Source: an uncultured Spirochaetota bacterium
GTDB taxonomy: Bacteria; Spirochaetota; Spirochaetia; Treponematales; Rectinemataceae
Direction of reading: 5' to 3'
Assembly (NCBI GenBank): GCA_903821875.1
Contig: CAIJMU010000114.1
Location: 1-64,000 of the forward strand
DNA: 64,000 nucleotides
The position numbers and the translations under genes were made by a program. Below are positions 35,225-43,296 of this stretch, one piece after another (the first letter of the stretch is position 1; each line of letters opens with the position of its first letter). A model generated the notes under the pieces. That model was not told where the DNA came from and ran no database searches. It saw only the letters and a list, made by a program, of their open reading frames with translations.

Positions 35225-36280
35225 ATGGAACGAAAACGCATACTGACGGGCGACCGTCCCACCGGAAAGCTCCACCTCGGCCACTACGTCGGGTCCCTCG
35301 CAAACAGGGTCCGCCTCCAGGACGAGTACGAATGCTTTTTCATAATCGCCGACCTCCATACGCTGACCACCAAGCCCGAGAAGGAAAACATCGAGCAGCT
35401 CGCAGCCAACGTGCGCTCGGCGGCGCTCGACTACCTCGCCTGCGGCATCGATCCCGCAAAGTCGGTCATCTACCTCCAGTCGGCCGTTCCCGAGGTCATC
35501 GAGCTCGCCCTGTTCTTCCAGAACCTGATCACGGTGCCGAGGCTGTCCCGCGTGCCGAGCCTCAAGGAAATGGCCCAGGGAGCTGGCATCGAGGAGATGC
35601 CCTTCGGCCTCCTCGGCTACCCGGTGCTGCAGGCAGCCGACATCATGCTGCCGCGTGCACACCTGGTGCCCGTAGGCAAGGACAATGTCGCCCATGTCGA
35701 GGTTACCCGCGAGATAGCGCGCCGCTTCAACTTCCTCTACGGCGACACCTTTCCCGTGCCGGACGTCCTCGTCTCGGAGTACGGGTCCCTCGTCGGCACC
35801 GACGGCAACGCGAAGATGTCAAAAAGCCTTAACAATGCCATCTTCCTTTCCGATGACGAGAAGACGGTGCGAAAGCGCGTCATGTCCATGTACACCGATC
35901 CCAACCGCATCTCGGCCGACGTGCCGGGGACGGTCGAGGGCAATCCCGTCTTCCAGTACCACGAAGCGTTCAACACAGACAAGGCCGAGATCGAGGATCT
36001 CAAGGCCCGCTACAGGGCAGGGAAGGTAGGCGATGTCGAGGTGAAGGAAAAGCTCGTGCGTGCGCTCAATGCCTTCCTCGACCCGATCCGCGAGCGGCGC
36101 GCAAGGTACGAGGCTACAAGCGGGCTGGCAGACGAAGTCGTCCACGATGGCACGATGCGGATGCGCGAGGAAGCCCGGGAGACGCTCAACGCAGCCAAGA
36201 AGGCCATGGGCATGGCCTCGGTCTGGAACGGGATCAAGCGCAAGGCGGAGGACGCAAAAAAGAAACGCAGCGGCAACTGA
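35225..36280 (+). CDS. trpS: Tryptophanyl-tRNA synthetase
   Basis: Product of 351 residues, standard length. It charges tRNA-Trp. The HIGH-type motif is GKLHLGHYVG and the KMSKS loop is GNAKMSKS. Trp-binding and AMP-binding segments are intact (GYPVLQAADIML, VPVGKDN). ATG at 35225 gives MERKRILTGDRPTG; the ATG at 35216 lies one base after the -10 element and would not be transcribed from that promoter. No Shine-Dalgarno is visible. It converges with the PilZ receptor gene. Confidence 0.94.
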   Translation: MERKRILTGDRPTGKLHLGHYVGSLANRVRLQDEYECFFIIADLHTLTTKPEKENIEQLAANVRSAALDYLACGIDPAKSVIYLQSAVPEVIELALFFQNLITVPRLSRVPSLKEMAQGAGIEEMPFGLLGYPVLQAADIMLPRAHLVPVGKDNVAHVEVTREIARRFNFLYGDTFPVPDVLVSEYGSLVGTDGNAKMSKSLNNAIFLSDDEKTVRKRVMSMYTDPNRISADVPGTVEGNPVFQYHEAFNTDKAEIEDLKARYRAGKVGDVEVKEKLVRALNAFLDPIRERRARYEATSGLADEVVHDGTMRMREEARETLNAAKKAMGMASVWNGIKRKAEDAKKKRSGN

Positions 36281-36312
36281 CAGGCAAATCCGTCAGGCTT
36301 TTTCCCTAACCC

Positions 36313-38115
36313 TCACAATTCCTCGAGTTCCAGCGCTTCCTCGGCATCGCCTGTCATTTCCTTCCGCGAAGGGGGCTTTGCCAGCTCCGGCTTGGCCATG
36401 CCTTCAATGGAAAGCGTCTGCAGCAATTCTTCAACCGCTGACTCTCCCTCACGACCGAGGTCGATGAACCGGCAGCCAATTCGGTTGCCATCGCCATCGC
36501 TTTCGATCCGGCGGACTTCAAGGGAAAGCTCGACGGAGCGTTCACCCTCCGAGGTCAGGGGAAGGGCGACGCGGATGCGATGCCGGCTGTTGGCTGCCAT
36601 CGGAACCTCGGCGAGGATGAGCATGCCGGATCGCGACAGGTCGCCGATATAGCCCAGGAAGGAGCCATCCGGGGCGTAGATCTCGAGGTTGTAAAGGAGT
36701 AATTGACGGCTTTCCTTGCGGGCGAAGCGGGCTGCCTCCGCCCTGGCGAGGATGCGGTAGCGCTTGAGGACCTTGTTGCGCTCAATGCCTCCGATCTTGA
36801 GGTAGCCCGCCAGCTGGGCGAGCACCTTCGAGGAACGGCGGGCGTCCTTGGCACCTGCCTCGGCGCCGCTCGCGGAATCGGCGATGGTCTGATAATCGGT
36901 GGCACCCTCGCCGAAGACCCGCCCAAAGCGCTCGATGCGTGCCGAGGCCTCCGTGGCGGTCGCAGCCAGCCCGGAGGCAGCCTCGATCTGGTCGGAAAAA
37001 GCCTCGGCGAAGGCCCCGAGGATGTCGTCGACCGCAGCTACGCGATGCACGATGGCAGCGAAGCGGGCCTGGCTGTCGGCGACAGCGGCACCGAGCTCGC
37101 GGGCGGAAAGGCTCGACTCCGAGGAGAGCCTTGCTGAGGTCTCTATGCCCTTTGCTATCGATCCCAGTACCTGTGAGATATCAGCGAGGGAGGCCCGCGA
37201 GGAGGCAGCGAGCTTGCGTATCTCCTGGGCGATCACGGCGAAACCCGCCCCCCGCGTACCTGCGTGTGCAGCCTCGATCGACGCGTTCGTGGCAAGGACG
37301 TGCGTGCGTTCGACGATGTCCTCGATGACACGCAGGGCCTCCCCAATGCGCTTGGCATCCACTGCCTGCTTCTCGGCGACGCGGTCAAGCTGCGCTATGC
37401 CTTTGGCGAGGGAGGCTGCCGAGACTCCCGTAGCCGCGAGCGAGGAGGAACCACCTGTCGCTGCCGTCGCCGCCTCCGAGGTCACGCGGGAGACCTCCGC
37501 GAGCTGGTCGCGCGCGCCAAGGGCGCGCCCCCTGAGCGACTCCGCCCCGGACGCGTAGCCTGCCACCCCCTGGATGAGGTCCTCGAGCTCCCTCGCGGTC
37601 GCCGCGAGCTTGGCGTGGTAACCCTCCGAGCGCTTCTTCAGCACTATGAGCATTTCGAGCTCGGCCTCGGACTGCCTGGCAAGGTTGCGGGAAGAAAAAA
37701 GTATGTCAGACGCAAAAAGATCGAACTTTATCGCCGAGCGCCGCAGCAGGGCGAAGTCGTCGTTGAGTGAAAGGAGGAACTCCCCGAAACCCGGCATCTC
37801 GGCAGCGAAGCCCGTGTCGTGGACGTTCGAGATCAGGGCCCCGAGGTCCGCCTCGCCCGCGCTGTCCTCGAGGATGGCGCGGTCGATTCCGGAAAAGCGG
37901 CGTGATCTTTGTCTGATGCCCACCAGGGTGAGCGCAGACAGCACGGCTGCCGCGAGACAGAAGAGAAGCGCGAGTGGCCCAAGCCATGCCAGGCCGCCCG
38001 GGCGAGGGCCCAGGGATAGCCAGACAGCAAGCAGGACAGCGCCTATCACTGATGCGGCTGGTGCGAGCACCGGGATCATGCCGGGCGCTCTTCTTTTTCC
38101 TGGGTTTCCGGACAT
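36313..38115 (-). CDS. Methyl-accepting chemotaxis-type protein with C-terminal PilZ domain
   Basis: Product of 600 residues. Residues 10-65 hold two membrane helices joined by a loop of about ten residues, so there is no periplasmic sensor domain. A long coiled-coil follows, with the conserved signalling tip ATNASIEAAHAGTRGAGFAV, then QEIRKLAASS. Near residues 470-580 is a PilZ domain with R-x-x-x-R (RKESR) and D-x-S-x-x-G (DLSRSG), the two c-di-GMP-binding motifs. It may report intracellular c-di-GMP to CheA. The upstream CheY-like and Hpt genes are on the same strand. The conserved methylation-site motifs are not obvious to me. Confidence 0.82.
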   Translation of the reverse strand: MSGNPGKRRAPGMIPVLAPAASVIGAVLLAVWLSLGPRPGGLAWLGPLALLFCLAAAVLSALTLVGIRQRSRRFSGIDRAILEDSAGEADLGALISNVHDTGFAAEMPGFGEFLLSLNDDFALLRRSAIKFDLFASDILFSSRNLARQSEAELEMLIVLKKRSEGYHAKLAATARELEDLIQGVAGYASGAESLRGRALGARDQLAEVSRVTSEAATAATGGSSSLAATGVSAASLAKGIAQLDRVAEKQAVDAKRIGEALRVIEDIVERTHVLATNASIEAAHAGTRGAGFAVIAQEIRKLAASSRASLADISQVLGSIAKGIETSARLSSESSLSARELGAAVADSQARFAAIVHRVAAVDDILGAFAEAFSDQIEAASGLAATATEASARIERFGRVFGEGATDYQTIADSASGAEAGAKDARRSSKVLAQLAGYLKIGGIERNKVLKRYRILARAEAARFARKESRQLLLYNLEIYAPDGSFLGYIGDLSRSGMLILAEVPMAANSRHRIRVALPLTSEGERSVELSLEVRRIESDGDGNRIGCRFIDLGREGESAVEELLQTLSIEGMAKPELAKPPSRKEMTGDAEEALELEEL

Positions 38116-38125
38116 GTGCCGAAAT

Positions 38126-38153
38126 ATTATGCCGGAATCCCCTGCAAAGGCAA
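38126..38153 (-). promoter_or_regulatory. Candidate promoter for the PilZ receptor gene (leaderless arrangement)
   Basis: On the minus strand, TTGCCT (38153-38148) and CATAAT (38131-38126) are 16 bases apart; the ATG follows ten bases after the -10 element, with no Shine-Dalgarno. Confidence 0.4.
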
Positions 38154-38174
38154 CATGGCGAGGAGGAACGGGGG

Positions 38175-38570
38175 CTACTCGGGCAGCCAGCGCTCGAGCG
38201 AGAGGCGGAGGTCTTCGGGACCGATGGGCTTGAGCAGGAAATCGTCCATGCCCGCTTTTAGGCAATTTTCTCGTTCTCCATCCGCCGAGCCACCGGTGAG
38301 CGCGATGATGGGTACGTGGGTGCCATCCGCTTTTTCAAGATCCCTGATTTCCAGTGCCGTCTCGAAGCCGTCCTTGATCGGCATCTGGAGGTCCATGTAG
38401 ATCAAGACGGGACGTTCAGACTTGAAAGCCTCCATGGCCTCCTCGCCATCGCGGGCAGTGGCGACGCGGCACCCGGCAGCGATCCGCTGGACCAGGGCCT
38501 TTGCCAAGGCAAGATTGATCGTGTTGTCCTCGACGACAAGGATGAGGACCCCGTCAGTGCGCTTATTCAC
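38175..38570 (-). CDS. CheY-like response regulator (single receiver domain)
   Basis: Product of 131 residues, receiver domain only. The acidic pocket is VVEDN with Glu14 and Asp15, the phosphoacceptor is Asp60 in YMDLQMPIKDG, Thr92 is in ALTGG and Lys114 in LLKPIG. The Met-Pro-x-x-D-G sequence and N after the acidic pair resemble receivers of hybrid kinases. Start is GTG at 38570 with AGGAG upstream. It lies between an Hpt gene and the PilZ receptor gene on one strand, so a small phosphorelay is likely. Confidence 0.88.
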   Translation of the reverse strand: MNKRTDGVLILVVEDNTINLALAKALVQRIAAGCRVATARDGEEAMEAFKSERPVLIYMDLQMPIKDGFETALEIRDLEKADGTHVPIIALTGGSADGERENCLKAGMDDFLLKPIGPEDLRLSLERWLPE

Positions 38571-38627
38571 GGATTGCTCCTATCTAGGGCCTTGCGCCGC
38601 CCAGTGTATGCGTTTCCAATGCAAGAG

Positions 38628-38999
38628 TCACTCCCGCATCGCCACAAGCAACTCGTTGAAACAGTCCTGGAGCTGGCGGGCAGCGGATTCGATCTTGGCG
38701 CTTTCCTGGGCCTTGCAGGCGAGCTCGAGGGCGCTGGCAGCAGCGCGGAAGCGCTCGCAGCTGAGGTTGGCCCCTGCACCCTTGAAGGTGTGGGCCAGTC
38801 GCTGGGCTCCCTTGAAATCGGCTGCCGTGACAGCCCTCATGACTGACTCGATCTGGGACGGCGTTTCGCTGAGGAAGGTAGCCAGGATTAGATGGGCCAG
38901 TTCTTCGTCACCCATCATGCGCTCGAGCATCTGGGGACGGTTCCAGACATCCAATGGATGGGGCGATTCCGCGGCGGCTTCCGTGGCCAAAGCGGGCAA
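38628..38999 (-). CDS. Hpt-domain phosphotransfer protein (start uncertain)
   Basis: Product of 123 residues if translated from TTG at 38999. The Hpt signature LAHTFKGAGANL carries the phospho-His70. The four-helix pattern continues to the end. No ATG is in frame: upstream, the frame is open to a TAG at 39102-39104 and offers only non-ATG codons, with a Ser/Thr/Pro-rich linker (residues such as SSATPSTTRPP). GGAGGAGGG at 39038-39046 is too far from the TTG. The gene may have an unusual start or be the tail of a lost hybrid kinase. It precedes the receiver gene by 57 bases. Confidence 0.7.
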   Translation of the reverse strand: MPALATEAAAESPHPLDVWNRPQMLERMMGDEELAHLILATFLSETPSQIESVMRAVTAADFKGAQRLAHTFKGAGANLSCERFRAAASALELACKAQESAKIESAARQLQDCFNELLVAMRE

Positions 39000-39127
39000 C
39001 GGAGGTCGGGTTGTCGACGGAGTGGCGGATGACGCTCCCTCCTCCGAACTGGTCGCCTGCCCTTGATGCTTCAGAATCAGCCCCCCCCTGGATTGCTGGA
39101 ACTACGGGATCTCCACATTCCGCGTGT

Positions 39128-39156
39128 ATATTGCTGCCCCGGAGAGAGGCTGTCAA
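39128..39156 (-). promoter_or_regulatory. Candidate promoter reading into the Hpt/receiver genes
   Basis: On the minus strand, consensus TTGACA (39156-39151) and CAATAT (39133-39128) are 17 bases apart. The transcript would start near 39121, upstream of the uncertain Hpt start. Confidence 0.45.
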
Positions 39157-39312
39157 ACGAGGTGGGACAGGACGCCTGGCGCCAACTCCGGAAAAAAAGC
39201 CAATGCCTGTTCCCCTCAAAGGTCAGACTTGAATGCTGGTTCACGCCAAGCTGCGGACCAGCTCAGCACTGACAAGATGCGTGCTTTCCTTTCCCCAGCA
39301 TGAATTACTCGG

Positions 39313-39377
39313 TTTTATGAAATTATTCCTTATCTATATTTATTACCCTTGACAAATCAATTTAACGATTCATAAAA
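39313..39377. promoter_or_regulatory. Inverted repeat, possible ArsR-type operator
   Basis: TTTTATGAA (39313-39321) and TTCATAAAA (39369-39377) are perfect inverted copies 47 bases apart; the second overlaps the -10 element of the downstream gene. The layout fits autoregulation by the ArsR-type product, possibly by looping. Confidence 0.45.
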
Positions 39378-39378
39378 T
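39349..39378 (+). promoter_or_regulatory. Promoter of the arsR-type gene (leaderless arrangement)
   Basis: Consensus TTGACA at 39349-39354 and TAAAAT at 39373-39378, spacing 18. The ATG at 39387 is eight bases after the -10 element and no ribosome site fits. Confidence 0.55.
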
Positions 39379-39386
39379 GTGCAACT

Positions 39387-39767
39387 ATGGAACTGAGCAA
39401 AAAGATCCCGACACCCGATGACAAAACTGCCGGGAAAGCTCCTGCCGAGGGAAGCGGCATCGAGGATTTCGCCTCCGAGGAGCGTTGCCTCAGGGTGGCC
39501 ACCACCCTTTCCCTCGTAGCCAACCCGCGCCGCCTCAAGGTCCTGTGCATGCTCGCGGAGCGTGACCGGAGCGTCGATGAACTGGTACAGGGCACGAGGG
39601 CGACCTTCCCGGCGATTTCCCAGCAACTCAAGCTCCTCACCCTCGCCGGCTTCCTCGAACGCCGCAGGGAAGGCCGCAACATCTTCTACCGGCTCAAGGA
39701 CGAAAAGGTCCTCTCGATCCTCCACCATCTGAAGTCCCTGTACCAGGACCTCCCGGCGGGGGCCTAG
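39387..39767 (+). CDS. ArsR-family winged-helix transcriptional regulator
   Basis: Product of 126 residues. After a 30-residue polar N-terminus comes the ArsR fold: LVANPRRLKVLCMLAERDRSVDELV, then the recognition helix FPAISQQLKLLTLAGFLERR and the wing EGRNIFYRL. There is no CxC metal motif in helix 3 (RLKVLCML has one Cys), so metal sensing is not evident; it may sense a metabolite or redox state. It stands 66 bases before the FAD/Fe-S oxidoreductase gene, which it probably regulates together with itself. It looks leaderless. Confidence 0.85.
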   Translation: MELSKKIPTPDDKTAGKAPAEGSGIEDFASEERCLRVATTLSLVANPRRLKVLCMLAERDRSVDELVQGTRATFPAISQQLKLLTLAGFLERRREGRNIFYRLKDEKVLSILHHLKSLYQDLPAGA

Positions 39768-39791
39768 TCCTGAAATGCTATCAATTATGAA

Positions 39792-39810
39792 CATCCGGCC
39801 TGGCCGGATG
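39792..39810. promoter_or_regulatory. Palindrome between arsR-type gene and oxidoreductase gene
   Basis: CATCCGGCC and GGCCGGATG flank a single T, a perfect 9+1+9 palindrome 24 bases before the oxidoreductase ATG. It could be an operator or an RNA hairpin that sets the ratio of the two products. Confidence 0.5.
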
Positions 39811-39833
39811 CCGATACCTACAAGGGGGCAGTC

Positions 39834-42800
39834 ATGCTCGTGAACACCGCAGGCGCGGGTTTCCTCTCCAAGACCTTCGGCGCAAGGGTGAGCTTCGATC
39901 CGGTGGAACGGATGCTCTATTCGCACGATGTGGGGGACATCCCCTACCTCATCAAACCCCTTCTCGGAAAGACGACGCCCCAGGCGGTCGTCCAGCCGGA
40001 GAACGAGGGCGAGATCGTCTCGCTCGTGAAGTGGGCAGTGGAAACCACAACGGTCGTCATCCCGCGGGGCAAGGCGACATCGGGCTACGGTGGCGCGATC
40101 CCCGTCAAGGAAGGCGTCGTCATCGACTTCGTCCGGATGCACCAGATAATCGCAATTGACAAGAACGCGATGACCGTGCGCGTCCAGCCGGGCATCGGCT
40201 GGGAGCCCCTCGACAGGGAACTCGCTAAGGAAGGCCTGACGCTCAGGCTCTATCCGACAAGCTATCCGGCCTCCACCGTCGGCGGCTGGGTCGTGCAAGG
40301 CGGCGCAGGCATCGGAAGCTTCGAGGCGGGCTGGTTCCGGGACTCGATAGAATCCGTGAGGGCAGTGCTTGCCGATGGTTCCGTTCGCGACTTCACGGGA
40401 ACTGACATCGACCTGATCTACGAGACAGGCGGCATCACCGGATTGGTGACTGAGATCACCATCAAGGTGATGAAGAAAAGCGACCTCGTCATCGTGGCGG
40501 CCACCTCGCTCCAGGCCTCCTCGGTCCAGGGACTCTCCGAATCCGTCATCAAGGAAGACCTCCCGATCTGGTCGATGCTCTTCATCAACCCGAAGATGGC
40601 GGAACTCAAGAACAAGACCCCCCACCCCGAGCACGACATCCATGCCGGGCAGTATACGAAGATCCCCGAGGCCTTCGTCGTAACCATCGCCTACCGGGCC
40701 GAGGACGCAGGCAGGGTAGCAGCGAAGCTCGACGCCCTCTTCGCCCGCGCGCGTATGGAAAAGCAGAGCCAGGAAATCGCCGACCACGAGTGGGAAAGCC
40801 GCTTCAAGGTCATGCAGGTCAAACGCCTCGGCCCCTCCCTGGTGCCCGCCGAGGTTGTGGTGCCCCTGTCTACGCTGGGGAATTTCCTCGAGGACATGGA
40901 CCGCAGCATCCACCAGCCCGTCGTCAAGGAGGGCATGCTTGTCAAGAAAGGCCGCGACGGAAAACCAGAAGTCGTCATACTTGGTTTTATCCCCGCCGAT
41001 CAGCGCAAGTTCAGCTACCACTTTGTGTTCAGCCTCTCGCTCTCGATCATGAAGGTCGCCGAGCGTCACGGCGGACGGGCCTATGCCACCGGCATCTACT
41101 TCACCGGGAAGGCAAAATCGGTCTTCGGGGAAAAACGCCTGGCCGCCCTCCGCGAGTTCAAGGCACGGACCGATCCGAAGAACATCCTGAATCCGAAAAA
41201 GAACATCCAGGGCAACATCGTGTCCTCCATAGTCAGCCTGGTCTCCAATTTCGAGCCAATTACGAGGTTCTTCGGCAACCAGGTCCTCACCAATGTCGGC
41301 GAGCGCATCACCGGACCGAAAAAGGGCATCCCCGCCGACATCGCCTGGCACGCCTACGGCTGCAGCCAGTGCGGCTACTGCATCGACACCTGCGACCAGT
41401 TCTACGGGAGGCTCTGGGAAAGCCAGACTCCCCGCGGCAAGTGGTTCTGGCTCAGGCTCTTCATGGAAGGCCGGGTGAAGTGGGACCAGAAGCAGGTCGA
41501 CACCTTCATGGTCTGTACCACCTGCGAGCGCTGTTCTTTCCGCTGCCCCGAGGGCCTGCCCGTCGAGGCTTCCTGGATGAAGATGCGCGGCAAGCTCATC
41601 AACGACGAGAAGCGCATGACCTTCCCGCCCTTCGAGATGATGTCCGCTGCCCTCAACGCGGAAGGCAACATCTGGGCCGGCTACAGGAAGGACCGGGCAA
41701 CCTGGTTCCCGAAAAAGCACGAGGCAAAGCACGGCCCCGCAGCTGCTGGCGCACAGGCAAAAACGGCAGAGTACGTCTATTTTGCGGGTTGCACCGTCAG
41801 CTACGTCGAGAACGACATAGGCCTGGCGGCTGTCGAACTCCTCGACAAGGCCGGCATCGACTTCACCTACCTTGGCGACGACGAAAACTGCTGCGGCACA
41901 CCGATGCTGGCTGCCGGGAAATGGGACACCTTCAAGTCCACCATGGAGCACAACCTCAAGGCCATCAAGAAGACCGGAGCCAAGAAGGTCCTCACCTCCT
42001 GCCCCGCCTGCGACATGATGTGGCGGCATGCCTACCCCCAGTGGGCGAAGAAGCTCGGCCTCGATTACGACATCGAATGCTTTAACTACACCGAAGTTCT
42101 CGCCAAGGCCGCCAAGGAAGGGACCCTCGTGATCCCGCCCCATCCCGGAGAGAGGGAAACGGTCACCTTCCACGATTCCTGCCACCTCGGCCGCGTCTCG
42201 GGCATCTACGAGCCCCCGCGTGACCTCATCAAGGCCATTCCCAACGTCAACTTCGTCGAGATGGAATCCAACCGCGAAGATTCCAAGTGCTGCGGTTCGG
42301 TGCTCACCCTCATCAAGGAGCCCAAGGTTGCCGCCGTCATCGGCAAGGACCGCCTCGACGAGGCCATCGACATCGGGGCCTCCAAGGTCCTCGCGATCTG
42401 CCCCTGCTGCCAGTTCCAGCTCCGCTGCTCGGCCAACGCCTTGAACCTGCCCGTCGAAGTGGTGGACCTCGGGCACTACGTCGCCGAAAGCTTCGGCCTC
42501 CAGATGCCCGATCCCAACCCGGAGGTCCGCAAGAACTGGGCTGTCTTCGAGGCGATGATCGCCCTCATGACCCCCCAGGGCTTCGCCGACCTCATGGCCA
42601 CCATGTTCCCCGAACTCTTGAAGGCCATGCCCCTGGGCATGGGCGGAATGATGCAATTCTTCGGAAAGCGCATGCCCTTCATGCTCGGCGTGATGAAGCC
42701 GATGTTCCCGATCCTCTTCCCCATCCTCCTGCCCGGCATGATGCCGAAGGTAATGGACACAATGCTGTCGAGGGTCGGCGACCTCGTGCCGATGCCCGAT

Positions 42801-42929
42801 CACATGAGGGCCCAGATGCCCGAGCTCATGCCCAAGGTGATGGACAACCTGATGCCCCACATGATCGGCGACCTCGTGCCGCTGGTGACTCCTAAGATGA
42901 TCGAGTGGCTGAAGGGAAAGCCGGCCTGA
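39834..42929 (+). CDS. FAD-linked oxidase / 4Fe-4S / CCG-domain oxidoreductase with Met-rich tail
   Basis: Product of 1031 residues. Residues about 45-230 are an FAD-binding-4 domain (VIPRGKATSGYGG, STVGGWVVQGGAGIGSFEAG), as in glycolate and D-lactate oxidases. Two Fe-S motifs follow (CSQCGYCIDTC near 511, CTTCERCSFRC near 562). Two CCG domains come next (CCGTP near 686, CCGSV near 819). The last 120 residues are very Met- and Pro-rich, with two related units starting MMPKVMDTM and LMPKVMDNL, each ending GDLVP. It probably oxidises a 2-hydroxyacid and hands electrons to a quinone-linked partner. Substrate unknown; control by the upstream ArsR-type regulator is likely. Confidence 0.85.
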   Translation: MLVNTAGAGFLSKTFGARVSFDPVERMLYSHDVGDIPYLIKPLLGKTTPQAVVQPENEGEIVSLVKWAVETTTVVIPRGKATSGYGGAIPVKEGVVIDFVRMHQIIAIDKNAMTVRVQPGIGWEPLDRELAKEGLTLRLYPTSYPASTVGGWVVQGGAGIGSFEAGWFRDSIESVRAVLADGSVRDFTGTDIDLIYETGGITGLVTEITIKVMKKSDLVIVAATSLQASSVQGLSESVIKEDLPIWSMLFINPKMAELKNKTPHPEHDIHAGQYTKIPEAFVVTIAYRAEDAGRVAAKLDALFARARMEKQSQEIADHEWESRFKVMQVKRLGPSLVPAEVVVPLSTLGNFLEDMDRSIHQPVVKEGMLVKKGRDGKPEVVILGFIPADQRKFSYHFVFSLSLSIMKVAERHGGRAYATGIYFTGKAKSVFGEKRLAALREFKARTDPKNILNPKKNIQGNIVSSIVSLVSNFEPITRFFGNQVLTNVGERITGPKKGIPADIAWHAYGCSQCGYCIDTCDQFYGRLWESQTPRGKWFWLRLFMEGRVKWDQKQVDTFMVCTTCERCSFRCPEGLPVEASWMKMRGKLINDEKRMTFPPFEMMSAALNAEGNIWAGYRKDRATWFPKKHEAKHGPAAAGAQAKTAEYVYFAGCTVSYVENDIGLAAVELLDKAGIDFTYLGDDENCCGTPMLAAGKWDTFKSTMEHNLKAIKKTGAKKVLTSCPACDMMWRHAYPQWAKKLGLDYDIECFNYTEVLAKAAKEGTLVIPPHPGERETVTFHDSCHLGRVSGIYEPPRDLIKAIPNVNFVEMESNREDSKCCGSVLTLIKEPKVAAVIGKDRLDEAIDIGASKVLAICPCCQFQLRCSANALNLPVEVVDLGHYVAESFGLQMPDPNPEVRKNWAVFEAMIALMTPQGFADLMATMFPELLKAMPLGMGGMMQFFGKRMPFMLGVMKPMFPILFPILLPGMMPKVMDTMLSRVGDLVPMPDHMRAQMPELMPKVMDNLMPHMIGDLVPLVTPKMIEWLKGKPA

Positions 42930-42942
42930 CTCCGATAATAGG

Positions 42943-42980
42943 CCCGGGAATCGATCCGCTGGATCGGATCAATTCCCGGG
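42943..42980 (+). terminator. Hairpin after the oxidoreductase gene, possible terminator
   Basis: CCCGGGAAT (42943-42951) pairs with ATTCCCGGG (42972-42980); after one mismatch, GATCC pairs with GGATC, leaving an eight-base loop. There is no T run, so termination would need a factor. Confidence 0.5.
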
Positions 42981-43075
42981 TGCGGAGTTCTGATAGTAGC
43001 GCCTGCGCGAGGCTGCTCGACTCATCGTCGCTCCCGGACAAGGCAGCAGACATATCGGCCAATGTGCGCAATTAT

Positions 43076-43201
43076 TCACATTGACTCCGGAATAATTCTT
43101 CCTTGAACAGACTGATCCGAGTCCTTTTCCAGCCCGACCAGCCAGCAGAGTCCCGCGAAAAGGCCCAGGCTTAACCAGATCTTTACGACAATTCCTGCCA
43201 T
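43076..43201 (-). CDS. Small single-pass membrane peptide divergent from kdpD
   Basis: A 41-codon ORF read from the minus strand: residues 1-20 are MAGIVVKIWLSLGLFAGLCW. That gives one hydrophobic helix (about residues 3-23), followed by an acidic-polar tail ending RIIPESM. GAGGG lies seven bases before the ATG, a good ribosome site. It recalls short membrane subunits such as KdpF in size and topology, but the sequence is not KdpF and no kdpA/B/C is present. Its place, pointing away from the K+ sensor gene, suggests a link with potassium or envelope stress. Chance ORF remains possible. Confidence 0.4.
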   Translation of the reverse strand: MAGIVVKIWLSLGLFAGLCWLVGLEKDSDQSVQGRIIPESM

Positions 43202-43296
43202 CTTAACGCCCTCTTTATTCCATGGCATGGCTCTCGGGTATATCATTATCCATAGATGCTACGCCGATGGCAGGAAGCAGGAATCAGGGGGCAAAC

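Larger units (their letters stand above)
39000..39386. other. Intergenic region between Hpt gene and arsR-type gene
   Basis: Its left half is open in the Hpt frame (39000-39101) but without a normal start. The middle carries the minus-strand promoter at 39128-39156. The right end is AT-rich and holds the plus-strand promoter and inverted repeat of the ArsR-type gene. No other gene seen. Confidence 0.6.
42930..43296. other. Intergenic region with hairpin and a small divergent ORF
   Basis: It separates the oxidoreductase gene from kdpD. It holds a long inverted repeat at 42943-42980 and a 41-codon minus-strand ORF at 43076-43201. The 43000-43075 part shows nothing I can assign. Confidence 0.6.

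Noticed and set aside
36277-36302. Terminator between trpS and the PilZ receptor gene
   Set aside because: CTGAC and GTCAG followed by a T run form only a five-pair stem around ten bases, too weak to call.
39357-42860. A 1167-codon open frame on the minus strand
   Set aside because: It is the mirror of the FAD/Fe-S oxidoreductase gene. Its product is a His/Leu/Glu-biased string with no domain, while the plus strand encodes clear cofactor motifs.
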